DNA of 64,000 bases from Celoporthe dispersa. Its lineage: Eukaryota > Ascomycota > Sordariomycetes > Diaporthales > Cryphonectriaceae. How positions within the stretch are numbered: the stretch's first letter is position 1; each line of letters begins with the position of its first letter. The DNA lies in assembly GCA_016584495.1 (NCBI GenBank), contig WAID01000009.1:2480001-2544000 (forward strand), written 5' to 3'. Positions 23,043 through 33,050 of the stretch are shown here, piece by piece. Under the pieces are notes generated by a model. The model was not told the origin of the DNA. It searched no databases and saw only the letters and a program-made list of their open reading frames with translations. The position numbers and the translations under genes were made by a program.

Positions 23043-23107
23043 AGGGGGCCCTGGAGTTCCTCCTGTGCGTTACATACCCTCACGCCGGCTCGACCTCGCC
23101 CGATCAT
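20761..23107. other. Long intergenic region and phosphatase leader
   Basis: No gene is supported in the first 1.6 kb. Structure seen: (TC)n at 20848-20866, a run of 12 G at 21123-21134, poly-T at 21242-21254, (CA)n at about 21345-21368, a GTACCATAGTACCATAGTA patch at 22146-22164, a CT-rich block at 22290-22500, and the large GA repeat at 22815-23041 (listed separately). The last several hundred bases are the probable promoter and leader of the PPS1-type gene. Confidence 0.6.
22815..23041. repeat. 14-bp GA-rich tandem array, about 15 copies
   Basis: The unit GACAGAGAGAGAGA is repeated with strict 14-bp spacing: the single C of each unit lies at 22823, 22837, 22851 and so on to 23019, followed by a pure GA tail to 23041. 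One strand is all purine apart from the regular C. It ends 67 bases before the start codon of the PPS1-type gene, so it is probably transcribed in its leader. It contains no stop in any frame, which makes the open frame running through it (Arg/Glu/Asp/Thr/Gln repeats) uninformative. Confidence 0.95.
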
Positions 23108-25412
23108 ATGGCTACCATCGCCCTCCCTCGGCCTCTCCCTCACCACCGACCCTCGTCCTCCATCGCCAGCCTCTCCTCTGCCCTGGCCATCGATACCCTC
23201 GAGGACCAGCCTGAGCCGTGCCCGCCCGCCGTCCCTAATAAGCATATCCCGATCTGTCCCCCCGGCCCTGTCCCACAACAGGATCCTGCCACCCCGCCTC
23301 CGTCCCCCGGAAGGCGAGACCAGGCTCTCCAGCAGTCCCTCCTCTACCCCCCCACAGGCTTCAGCCGGGCCGGCTCGGCGTCCGCCGCCGTCTACGAGAT
23401 ATCTGCTGCGCAGGTCGCCGAGGCTCTGGACCACCTCTCCCGCCAGCCCCTCCCGGATCCCTCTCAGGTCTTCCCATGGCTGCACGGCCTGCACCCTCTC
23501 AACCACCTGCAGCAGTCCTTCTTTGCCGCTCGGAACCGCAGCGCGAGGAGGACGCCCTGCTGCCTGCGCGGCATCGCCCTGGTCAAGACAGACGGCGACC
23601 TGAGCGTCTCCCGGCTCAAGGGCGCCGTCTCCCCCCATGAGTTTATGCACTGCTCCTCCGTCCCTGAGTTCCAGGATATCGACCCGAGGGACGGCTTCTC
23701 GGTCAGGAACTTCCAGATCCAGGCCGCAAAGTCGGCCATGACTTCGGACGTTGTCGTCTACGGGGACGATGTGCACGCGTCACGCAAGATGGCGAGGGCC
23801 ATCGCCGCGGCCCAGCAGAGGTGGCGAGACAGGAATGAGGCCCAAGGCCACCCTATACCGACGTATAACACCTTCCTGTGCACCAGCCCCTTCCGCGAGT
23901 TTGAAGAGAAGCACCCCCATCTCGTGGCTGTCGACTCCGACGGGCTCCTGACGGGCCACGTCCTCGACTTTGTCCACCAGGAGCGCAGGGAGATGTTTAT
24001 CATGACGAAGCCGTCTGAGATCTCCCACAATGTCTGGATGGGCCCTACGCTCGACCGCGGCTCGGGCGAGGACGGGGCGGATGCCTTCGACCTGTTGATC
24101 GAGTGCAGTGACCTGGGCCGTCTCTGCCCCGCGGCCCTGCGCGATATCGCCCAGGGCAGGGCGGACGGGGAGCAGGCATGCCTTGACTTCCCCCTCGTCC
24201 GGAAGCATCCTCCCTTCCTCGTGGTCACACGCAGAGGCCGACGGCATTGTCGAGACGTGCAGGTGGATATACCACCTCGCACACGGCACCTGTCCGTCGC
24301 CCTCCGACGCCGGGAACGATGAGGACGGCGACGCTGTGATGACCCAGCCACGTCAGTCGTCGCCTGGCTGCCGACCCCGCAAGATCCTCATCCACTGCGG
24401 TGATGGGTACACCGAGTCCACCATGTTGGGGATTGCTTATTACAGCTACAGCACTGGCCGCTCCATTCCGGACGCCTGGCTGAACCTGCATACTACCCTC
24501 GGGCGCAACTTCTTTGCGTATCCGGCCGATGTCTCTCTCTTGACATCTATTGCGCCCCGCCTGCTGTCAAACTCGCCCGCTCTTGTGGCCAAGAACCCCT
24601 CCGAGATCGACGCGCTGGCCGCAGACGAGCCCGACTGGCTACCGGGTCTTGATGGGTCTTTCCCGAGCCGGGTCCTGCCCTACTTGTACTTGGGTAATCT
24701 CACCCACGCCAACAACCCCGAGCTCCTGAGCGCCCTGGGGATACGGCAGCTCCTCAGCGTGGGGGAGTCCGCCATGTGGCGCGATGGGGAGCTGGAGCGT
24801 TGGGGGCCTGAGAACGTGTGTGCTGTTCAAGATGTCCAGGATAATGGTATAGATCCTTTGACGGACCAATTCGAGCGGTGTCTCGAGTTTATAGGTGAGC
24901 CATCCCACCCCCAAGACCGCAATCCTCTTCTGGCAGGGGTTCTGGGCGAGCGCTACGAACACAGCGGGCTGGCCCCTGTTGTTTGGCCTCAGCACCGCTT
25001 CCTCTTAGCCCGCAGACATACAATACCGCCTCTGCTCGGCTGCAGTACCGCCCAGGCACGACTGGCTAACGTGTGAACCTGAACAGATCGGGGTCGGAAA
25101 AACGGCACTGCGACACTGGTCCACTGCCGCGTGGGCGTCTCTCGTAGCGCAACCATCTGTATTGCCGAGGTCATGCGAGCCATGAACCTCTCATTTCCCC
25201 GTGCCTATTGTTTTGTCCGCGCGCGGAGGCTGAACGTCATCATCCAGCCGCACCTGCGTTTCGCATACGAGCTCCTGAAGTGGGAGGAGACTCTGAGGTG
25301 CAGAAAAGCTGCAGAGGCAGATGCGGCTGGGCCACCCGTGGTCAAGCGAGAGCTGGAGTGGGCAGAGATCGCGAGGGAGATCGCCCTGATGAACCGGCCC
25401 TATGCGAGATGA
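23108..25412 (+). CDS. PPS1: PPS1-type dual-specificity protein phosphatase, one apparent frame error
   Basis: Exons 23108-24894 and 25087-25412 (intron 192 nt) carry one surplus base. It lies in the C5 run 24190-24194: with four C the sequence reads ACLDFPSSGSILPSSW and continues to a 703-aa protein. The C-terminal 200 residues are a dual-specificity phosphatase domain: SFPSRVLPYLYLGNLTHANN, then the P-loop VHCRVGVSRSATICIAEVM with nucleophile Cys about 609 and Arg about 615. The upstream part has the second, degenerate phosphatase-like module typical of fungal PPS1 (ILIHCGDGYTESTMLGIAYY). Yeast Pps1 dephosphorylates Tyr/Ser/Thr and acts in S phase; that role is transferred by homology. The ATG at 23108 lies directly after the GA array; an upstream ATG at 22769 in the same frame would translate the array and is rejected. 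Confidence 0.85.
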
Positions 25413-26248
25413 TGATACCCAGCTGCCGTGGCCTGGCCGGCCCTTGTGCTCAGGAGGGGACAAGCGCCATCCGGTAAGCTAGATTACAGGGACGACTTTT
25501 TTACGATTTACGAAACGGGTACATGCTTTGGAATTATGATTGATGGGTGACAAGCAGACCAGATCCGCTGGGGAACTGTTCTGGGGAGTTGGATGGTCTC
25601 AAAATACGGAGCATCCCTTCATGATGGAGCTATGTATTCTGATTACAGCAATTTTTTATCTTATTATTTTTTTTTTTTTGGAAGTGGTGGAGGAGGCTGG
25701 GCGATATCGCAACATGCAAATAATAGGACTTCTTATGCCCTTTACGCACGCAGGCTCTTCGCCAACCTCGTGGGCTCTCGCCAGAGCGCTTCCTCTTGCA
25801 TGCATGACTGAGCTGCTTGCGCCTTGTCCCCAAGGACATCGTCTTCCGCCTGTGCAGGTTCCTCAAAAGAAGTTCCACGCCAAGGTTTATCCACCGTGCG
25901 CCCAACAAGAGTCTGTAGTGTCGAGGGGGAAAGCGCAGGCGAGGGGGGTATCATTGACGGGGTCCGAGAGCACTCTTTGGAGAGCACCCTACATGCTACA
26001 TAGACAGACCTGGACATCATCTTCCAAGTTGATAAGACGATCGATGGAAGAAGTTGCAAGAAATCAAAAATCCTCCAGGCCTGGAAACAACAGAACTGGC
26101 TAGAAACGACATGCCCTGAACCCCTGAGCGCCGGTCCCTGGAAAGTCAACCGCTTAAAAAGACATCCGATGCAGGTTCTGGGTTGCCGTACCCCTCGCGT
26201 TTTCCGTATTCAACGCGCACAGCAAGCCAGAGGGCCAAGGACCCGCAT
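25413..26248. other. Convergent 3' intergenic region
   Basis: About 840 bases between the 3' ends of the phosphatase gene (plus) and the ATG18 gene (minus). A poly-T stretch at 25668-25679 and AT-rich sequence suit 3' untranslated regions. Short frames on both strands have no recognisable content, and no gene is supported. Confidence 0.6.
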
Positions 26249-27942
26249 CTAGGGATTGAAAGAGGCGTCGAGTTTGTCGTCGCCCTCGAGGACACTGACG
26301 CTCGCCGACAAGGTCAGCCACGACGCTTAAGGCGCAACCGGAGAGCAGATGGGCAGGATAACTTACGAGAACTGGCGGACAAGGTAACCCTCACCGCCGT
26401 GCTCCATGTCGATGTTGAAAACGTAGAAGCCGCCGTCACTTGTCACAACCATAACCTGGGGGCTGCTGCTGCTCATGGCAACAACGCTGCGCATGGGCCC
26501 GTTGGGGAAGATGAGATTAGAGGGGCCCGGTGGAGGGGCGCCCTTGTTAGCTGGAGGCGCTGATGACACCTTTGGTATCTTGATGAAGGCGAAGTCGCGC
26601 AGGGGTTCCCACATCTCAGTCACCGTCTGTGGGAGATACGACCCGACAACGCCAGCGACACTCCGCCCCATCAGCTGCGAGGACCTCCGCAGCATGCTGC
26701 TGAAAGAACCGCTCTGTCTCCGGTTCGCAGAAGTGTTAGGCCCACCGGACCCGTTATTGGCCGAAGTTCCTGCTATCTCGGCGGCGTCGCTACGCGGGGA
26801 GCCCGTGACGCTGCCGGGTGAATCATCATTGCCGCTGTCGTAGCTCTGTGATCGGGACCGTGACCGGGACCAACGATTCGTGTGCGGTGACGAGGAGTGA
26901 TCCACTGCCCCCGCCCCCGCCCCAACAGCAATTCCATCTGCCGTCGCTGGCCCGGAGAGCCGGAATATATGGACGGTGTCCGAAGTCGAGGAGACGCACA
27001 GGAGTGTGGAGCTGAGGTTGAAAGACATGCTGTAGATGGTCGAAGGGTAGGTGCCGCGGCGGAACTGATACAACTTCTGCCCTCGCGGGACGGAGAAGAC
27101 GCGGACGATGGTGCCCGTCTCGGAGGCGGTCGCCAGAAGCGTGCCCTCGCTGTTCAGGGCGATGCAGGAGAGGGGAGAACGATGTGCCTCGATAACGTTG
27201 ACGGCCTTGAGGGTCACGGCGTCGAAGATGAGAACATCTCCAGAGGTTGGTGGAACGTAGGTCGAGAGGGGAGGGGCGTGCTGCGGTCGTCTCTCGCCCG
27301 TGTCCTCCCTGGGCTTGGGTAGTGGGTAGGCAATATAGCAGTTCTCGGAGGACGGCGACAGGGCGCATATGGCGGACGGGTTCGGAGAGGTGGTGATGAC
27401 ATAGAGCAGGGTCATGTTGGCGATGTCGTAGAGATAGATCTCCTCCTCGAGGACAACGGCCAGACGGCGGCGGTTGAGGCGGACGGCAAGCACGGCGGAG
27501 CGGAAAGTGAGTTCGCATATCACGGACGCCCTCTGCTCGGGACAGTCAGCCTACCAGCCAGCCTGCCTGTCTGCCTGCAAGCAAGCACGGTATACTCGCG
27601 ATGGGGGTCTAGGGGCAGACGGACCTTGGTGTTCTGTATTATGAGATGGCGAGGGGATAGGACGAGGGCGACAAGGGAGGTGGAGAAGAGCATCTCGATG
27701 ATCGAAACGTTGCCATCGTCGCTGCTGAAGATCTTGGAAAAGGGATCTGTATGGTAGATGCGAAAGCCTCTCGAGGTGCCTATTGAGAGGGAGGGGGGAG
27801 GTTAGCAGGAGGACAAGCACACGCCCGCGCGCACACACACAGGAGGGTAGAGGGGCTAGGTGATCGAGGCGGTAGACATGCCGACTGCGAGACAGCTGTG
27901 ATCTTGGTTGAAGGTGATGAAGTTGAGGTTGGCCGCAGCCAT
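26249..27942 (-). CDS. ATG18: Autophagy-related PROPPIN Atg18
   Basis: Exons 27942-27882, 27779-27625, 27532-26367 and 26294-26249 join in frame to 475 aa. The first intron (102 nt) has a GC donor (G then GCATGT) and TAG acceptor; the others are 92 nt and 72 nt with GT donors. The protein starts MAAANLNFITFNQDHSCLAVG, continues TSRGFRIYHTDPFSK, and has the phosphoinositide-binding FRRG motif in KLYQFRRGTYPS (residues about 229-232). The last exon restores the conserved tail VLEGDDKLDAS. PROPPINs are seven-bladed beta-propellers that bind PI3P and PI(3,5)P2 and serve autophagosome formation and vacuole shape. A Ser/Arg-rich insertion of about 90 residues (SRSRSRSQSYDSGNDD onward) sits in the later blades, longer than in yeast. 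In-frame upstream codons exist, but the family N-terminus starts here. Confidence 0.93.
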
Positions 27943-29154
27943 TTCGCCGGAGGACGCTGCAGGCCAGCAGCCAGTCGACAAAGGCCCCGCGCTTGGTGAT
28001 ATAGACAGGTTAGATGAATCGGAAGTATTGGTAGATCTCGAGGCACCGAGGCATGCCTCCACGGCAGCAGATAGAGAGCGAGAGAGAGAGAGAGAGAGAG
28101 AGGTCGTCAGGAGGTGGCTCGACAGGGCGGGACTAGAAAGATGGAGACGGTGGATGTGTTCGAGTCCAGCGGCTTATCGATGATGGCCTAGGCAGGTCGC
28201 AAGTGGATGTGTCTCGCTCGAGGTATGAGTGCCAGGTGCATGCAGCCAGAAGCCAGCGGTCATGCGAGAGGTGAAATAAAGAGACGGACGTTCAGCGATG
28301 GGCCGGCTGAGGGGCTCAAGGCGGTCATTGACCAAGAAGCTTCCGTTCCCGTGCCACCTCTGTCGTGGAGCTAGCTCTCCCCTGCGGGCCAGGGTTCAAG
28401 ATACTAGAGATACCACCTCAGGTGCTACGGTGGTAGTACTGTACTATAGCAAGGGCACTATGAGCAGGACATGGCGGGGCAGTGACCAGCATGCATGCCC
28501 TGTCGGACCCCCTGTGCATGTCCACTGATTGGGTCGAGTTCAGAGGCCAAGAGACACAGCACAAACAATATACCAAGGTAGCTTTCTCGAGTCTTGGGAG
28601 AGGAGAGGTTACCTCAAGAAAGAAAAGAAAAAAAAATAATGAAGGGGCCATGTCGGATACAAATGGAAGGAAGCCTAGCCACTTACCATGTCACAGCAGC
28701 ATTTCGTGTCACAACACAAGAGAGGAGCTGAAGATACCAGCTTGGAGGCCCAAGGGGTTCTTCTCTAGGAGATCCCGCCACACCAGATTGGCCAGGGTCA
28801 TCCTGTCGCCCATTCCGGCCATTAGAGAACTTCAACCCTTCTCGTGGCACAACACTGCCCTGGGATGTAAAGCTTTCACCATGATACGACAGCGATCTGC
28901 CGAGACTCTATTTCTCCGTTAGACAGGTTCTATTTTCTTTTACATGTGTTCAGACACCTCAGCCACTCTTCTGGTCGCTGCTGTACAAAATTCTATTGGC
29001 TGAGGGCACTGCAAAATCTTGTCAACCAACTTCCTGCTATAGGAATTTCCACCGCCCCAAGACATCTTTTTTTCTTCTTCTGATTCTTCTTCTTCTCTTC
29101 TTCCTTCTCTACTTTTGTTCTTACATTCCTTGCCCGCTCTCCGATATCTAGGCC
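27943..29154. promoter_or_regulatory. Divergent upstream region of ATG18 and PPM2/TYW4
   Basis: About 1.2 kb between start codons on opposite strands, so both promoters should lie here. A (GA)n tract occurs at about 28079-28101 near the ATG18 side, TAGTACTGTACTATAG at 28434-28449, an A-rich patch at 28622-28638, and TTCTTCTTC-type pyrimidine repeats at 29066-29105 just before the plus-strand start. No gene is supported. Confidence 0.5.
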
Positions 29155-32100
29155 ATGGGCTCACGAAAACGGCACGACGAACATGGCCCCAGTCAAGTCC
29201 CTGGCCTAGGCGCCGCGAAGGGGGATGATTTGCTGGTCATGGCCACCAACAACAGCAGCATCGTCTCCAAGAGGAGTGTCGAGCGCCTCTACTATCCAGA
29301 CGAGCCACATTTCTTCCGCTTCTTCGTCAACAAGTTCCAGCGGAGAGCACCTCTGATCAACAGGGGCTATCACCTCAGGCTTCATGTCATCGATGTCACC
29401 CTGCGCAATTTCTTAAGACAGCCCTCGCCCAGGACCAAAGTTATTGTGAACCTTGGCTGTGGCAGGTAGGCAGTGCCCGTCCTCACCTCTCACCCGCACC
29501 GGTGACTACTGTCTCCCTGACCAATAGCTGATTTTTTTTTTTGGTCTCCTCCAGCGATGTTATCCCCTGGCAGTGTTGGACTCGTTATCCCGAAGACTGC
29601 GCCAGATCCCAGGCAGTTTTTGTCGATATCGACTTTCCACACCTCATCCAGAGGAAACGCCAGATCGTGCTCGACACACCTGAGCTGATGTCTCATCTGT
29701 CACAGGTCGATGCCGGAGATCCCAATCCCCACGTGTTCCTGCGCAGCGACAAGTACTACCAGGTGGGCTGTGATCTCCGCCAGACCGCCACCCTCGAGGC
29801 CACCCTAGCCTCTATCCTTGATGTACGAGACTGTCTCTTCATGTTTGTTGCCGAGGTCTCGATAACTTACATGGAGACGGATGCTGCTGACTCGGTCATC
29901 CAATGGGCCAGCAGTCTTGGTCAAGGTATCTTGCTCTCGTCCCTTTTCTTTTTCCTGTAGAACTGGCTTCAAGGCTTCAGACCGTCGAGAGCACTCCATG
30001 CCAGGATCAATGCTGACGTTCTACGCAGCCGAGTTTTGTCTTCTCGAGCAAGTCCTGCCAGACGGCCCTGATCACCCTTTTGCCAGTACTATGACCAGTC
30101 ATTTTGAGAAGCTGTCAACACCAATCAAGTCGGTGACTACCTATCCCACGATCCCTCAACAGTGCGCCCGGTTCAGGGACAAGGGCTGGTCCTCTATAAA
30201 TGCTCAGTCTCTATGGTCTGCATGGAGAGACGAGACCTTCCTGACACCAGATGACCGCCGAGAGCTGGATCGTATCGAGCCATTCGACGAATGGGAAGTA
30301 CGTCTGTCCGCTGGAGCTCCCGGAGGAACCTCTCAGTCAACCTCAGACAACCCACGAGGGTCTATATATACTGACGAAAAGCCCATGTCAGGAGTTCATT
30401 CTATTTGGGAGCCACTATGTTCTTCTTCATGCCAAGAGTCACGGTGACGGGCTCCCGACAGCCCTTCCCAGCAGTCCTGCGCCGCCTACCTCATCAGCCT
30501 CAGTCGAGACGCATTACAGTAAACTCTCAGGCCAACATGGCCTCCGCCGATTTGGAGGGGCCATGCTCACTGTCGATGCTCTTGGGAACGAGTCGATCTA
30601 CAACTGCTTAGGCCTGGGGAGCTCTGCTCGCCTCCCATCGTACGACATCTACACTCTCCAGGGCCGCCCCTGTGGCCTACACATGCAGGCTCAAGGGGGC
30701 CCATCGAGTCGCATGTGCTTTACCTTGACCGATATAGGGCAGCACGGAGTTCTGCTAGCTGGCGGTCGATCGTCGCCTGCGAAAGCCATGAGCGATTGCT
30801 GGCTGTTCAAGAAAGACTCCCAGAGGTGGGAACGGACACACAATCTTGCTGTCTCCCTCTACAGGCATTCCGCTTGTAGGCTAACCGGCTCTTCCTTGGC
30901 CCTTGTCCTTGGTGGAAGATCAGGAGCAACGGGGCTCTCGGATTTGATCACTGTATATCACCCCGAAAAGGGCTGGCTGAATTGCCAAGTTAGAGGCTCG
31001 ACTCGGCCAGATCTGGTTTTTGGCGCAACGCTCACCTGCTGCGGTCGGAAGCCAGGGAACCGAGCAGTCTTTTATGGCTTCGTGGCCGGCGGCCTCTCGG
31101 GCAGTGGTACGATCGTCAGGCAGACACTAGCATGGAACCTCTCATTTGGCTGTGACCAGGTGGGCCTCTCTTATCAACCCATCTTCGTCGCGATGTTAAC
31201 TGACAGACACTTTCAGATTCCGACTATCGCCTTCACTCCTGCCGCAATCCATGGTGCTGACACGGCTAATCTCCTGTCCAGGTTTGGGGCTTCGTGCGTA
31301 CAGGATCGTGGTTCACTGATACTCGTTGGCGGCGTTGGCTGTGATGGCCTGATCAGTCGTGTGGGTGACATAACTGCCTTTTCTACTTCTGAGGCGGGGA
31401 TACAGGCGGCCACAGGGCTAGATATTACAGCCCCAGGGATCCCGCGTCCTCTACTCATCGGGTCGAGTACAGTCCTCACGGAGGAACGAGAACTCGTCAT
31501 AGTGGGGGGAGCAGCCACTTGTTTTTCCATGGGAACTTTCTGTATGTGCGGCACTTTTCTCTTCTCCCGGCCCCCTTTGTCTGTTCTCGTTCCTTGCCGA
31601 GTCGTTCTAACGCGTTCTTTCTAGGGACGAAGGGCATATATACATTGTACCTGCCTGGATCGAGATGTGATGGCCCAAGTCTAGGGGACTCAGGGTGGCA
31701 GTTCTTACAGGGTGGCGAGATGCTCCCGACGCCGCCGGAGGACATGCGGAGGCCTCAGGTCAGCTCTGATCAGATAGCAGAGGTGCAACACATCCGGCGG
31801 GTCTCTGTGGACTCAGAGGTCGCCTTCGAGAAGATCATTGCGGACGGTCTTCCCGTCATCCTGGAGAAGCTCGATCTCGGGCCGTGTCTTGCTACATGGG
31901 GTCTGCATTACCTGACGGATCGCATAGGGGAACATCGCAAGGTAGGCAGGCATACAAGCCTACACCGAGGGAGGATTGGATTGGGCATACAGCTAATGAG
32001 GACTTTGAAAACTTACTTAGGTGGTCGTCCACGAGTCCCAGTCAAAGACCATGGACTTCAACACTAAGAACTTTCGATATGCGACCATGGACTTTGGCGA

Positions 32101-32991
32101 ATTCGCAAAGGAGGTGGAGGCTGGTAGAAAGCTCTACTTGCGTGCTCTATCCGCGGACGCCCCGGCTGACCAGGCAGCAAGTCTCGAGCGAGACTTCCCG
32201 ATGCTGGCTTCTGACTTCATCTTGCCCGATCCGCTACGCGCATGCAAGGACAATCTGCACAGCTCAATACTACGAATTTCTGGCCCAGTCAATATGTGGC
32301 TTCACTACGGTACTTGGAGACGCGTCCCCCCCCTCCCCCCCTCTCCTTCGATATTTTCATTCTTTCTTTTTTTTTCCCTTCCGTCTTCTTTCTTCGTCAG
32401 CTGCTGATGACGTCTAAACACCAGATGTGCAAGCCAACGTGTACTGTCAAATCAGTGGATCAAAGCGGATGGTCTTGTTCCCGCCTTCGGACATCACCCA
32501 GTTATCCTTCGCCCCTGGAGCCTCGAGTTCCAGCATCGACGTCTTTGCCTCTCTCAAGCATCCAGCCCTGGGGGCTACCCATCCGATGGAGGCCGACCTG
32601 AGCCCGGGTGACGTCTTATACCTTCCACCCCTTGTGAGTGGCTTCCATGCAATGTCCTCATTTGTCTATTGCCTCATTTTCACGAGCGTGGTGTGGGTTC
32701 CTCTGCAAGATTGCAGTCACTAAAACTATATCATAGTGGTTGCACACCGCCCAGCCGACTGCCAGTCCCTCTATTGCTGTCAACGTGTTCTTTCGCAGCC
32801 TTCATCGAGACGACTATGCAGTGGGGCGGGATGTCTATGGTAACAGGGACCTTGGCGCGTATGACAAGGGACGACAAGATATTAACCGGATAGCGAATGC
32901 CTTTGGCAAAGTTCCTGATGTTTGCAAGCAATTCTACTTGCTTAGACTAGCAGAGGAGCTGGCCGGGAAAGCAAGGGTTCTAGATCCTTGA
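29155..32991 (+). CDS. PPM2: tRNA wybutosine-synthesizing protein 4 (carboxy methyltransferase, Kelch, JmjC)
   Basis: Nine exons join to 1,037 aa: 29155-29465, 29555-29925, 30029-30297, 30392-31159, 31217-31541, 31625-31941, 32021-32309, 32425-32633, 32737-32991. Introns are 57-115 nt, all GT-AG. The first third is an S-adenosylmethionine-dependent methyltransferase of the leucine carboxyl methyltransferase fold (VIVNLGCGSDVIPW; FVAEVSITYM). The middle has Kelch-like repeats (LVLGGRSGATGLSDL; LILVGGVG; LVIVGGAATCFSMGTFW). The last 300 residues are a JmjC-like cupin (MWLHYDVQANVYCQISG; LSPGDVLYLPPLWLHTAQP; SIAVNVFFRSL). This is the layout of Ppm2/TYW4, which methylates and methoxycarbonylates the wybutosine side chain at G37 of tRNA-Phe. 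The 57-nt intron 31160-31216 is open and could be retained. The frame is intact throughout, unlike several neighbours. The stop lies 59 bases from that of RAD3. Confidence 0.93.
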
Positions 32992-33050
32992 GCATGGCCA
33001 GCCCAGTGGTAGATAGTAGTGCCGGCGTCAACGACCATGCGAGAACCGAT

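Noticed and set aside
22769..23107. Protein start upstream with Arg/Glu/Asp repeats in frame with PPS1
   Set aside because: The GA array has no stop in any frame, so openness means nothing. The conserved protein starts at or after 23108.
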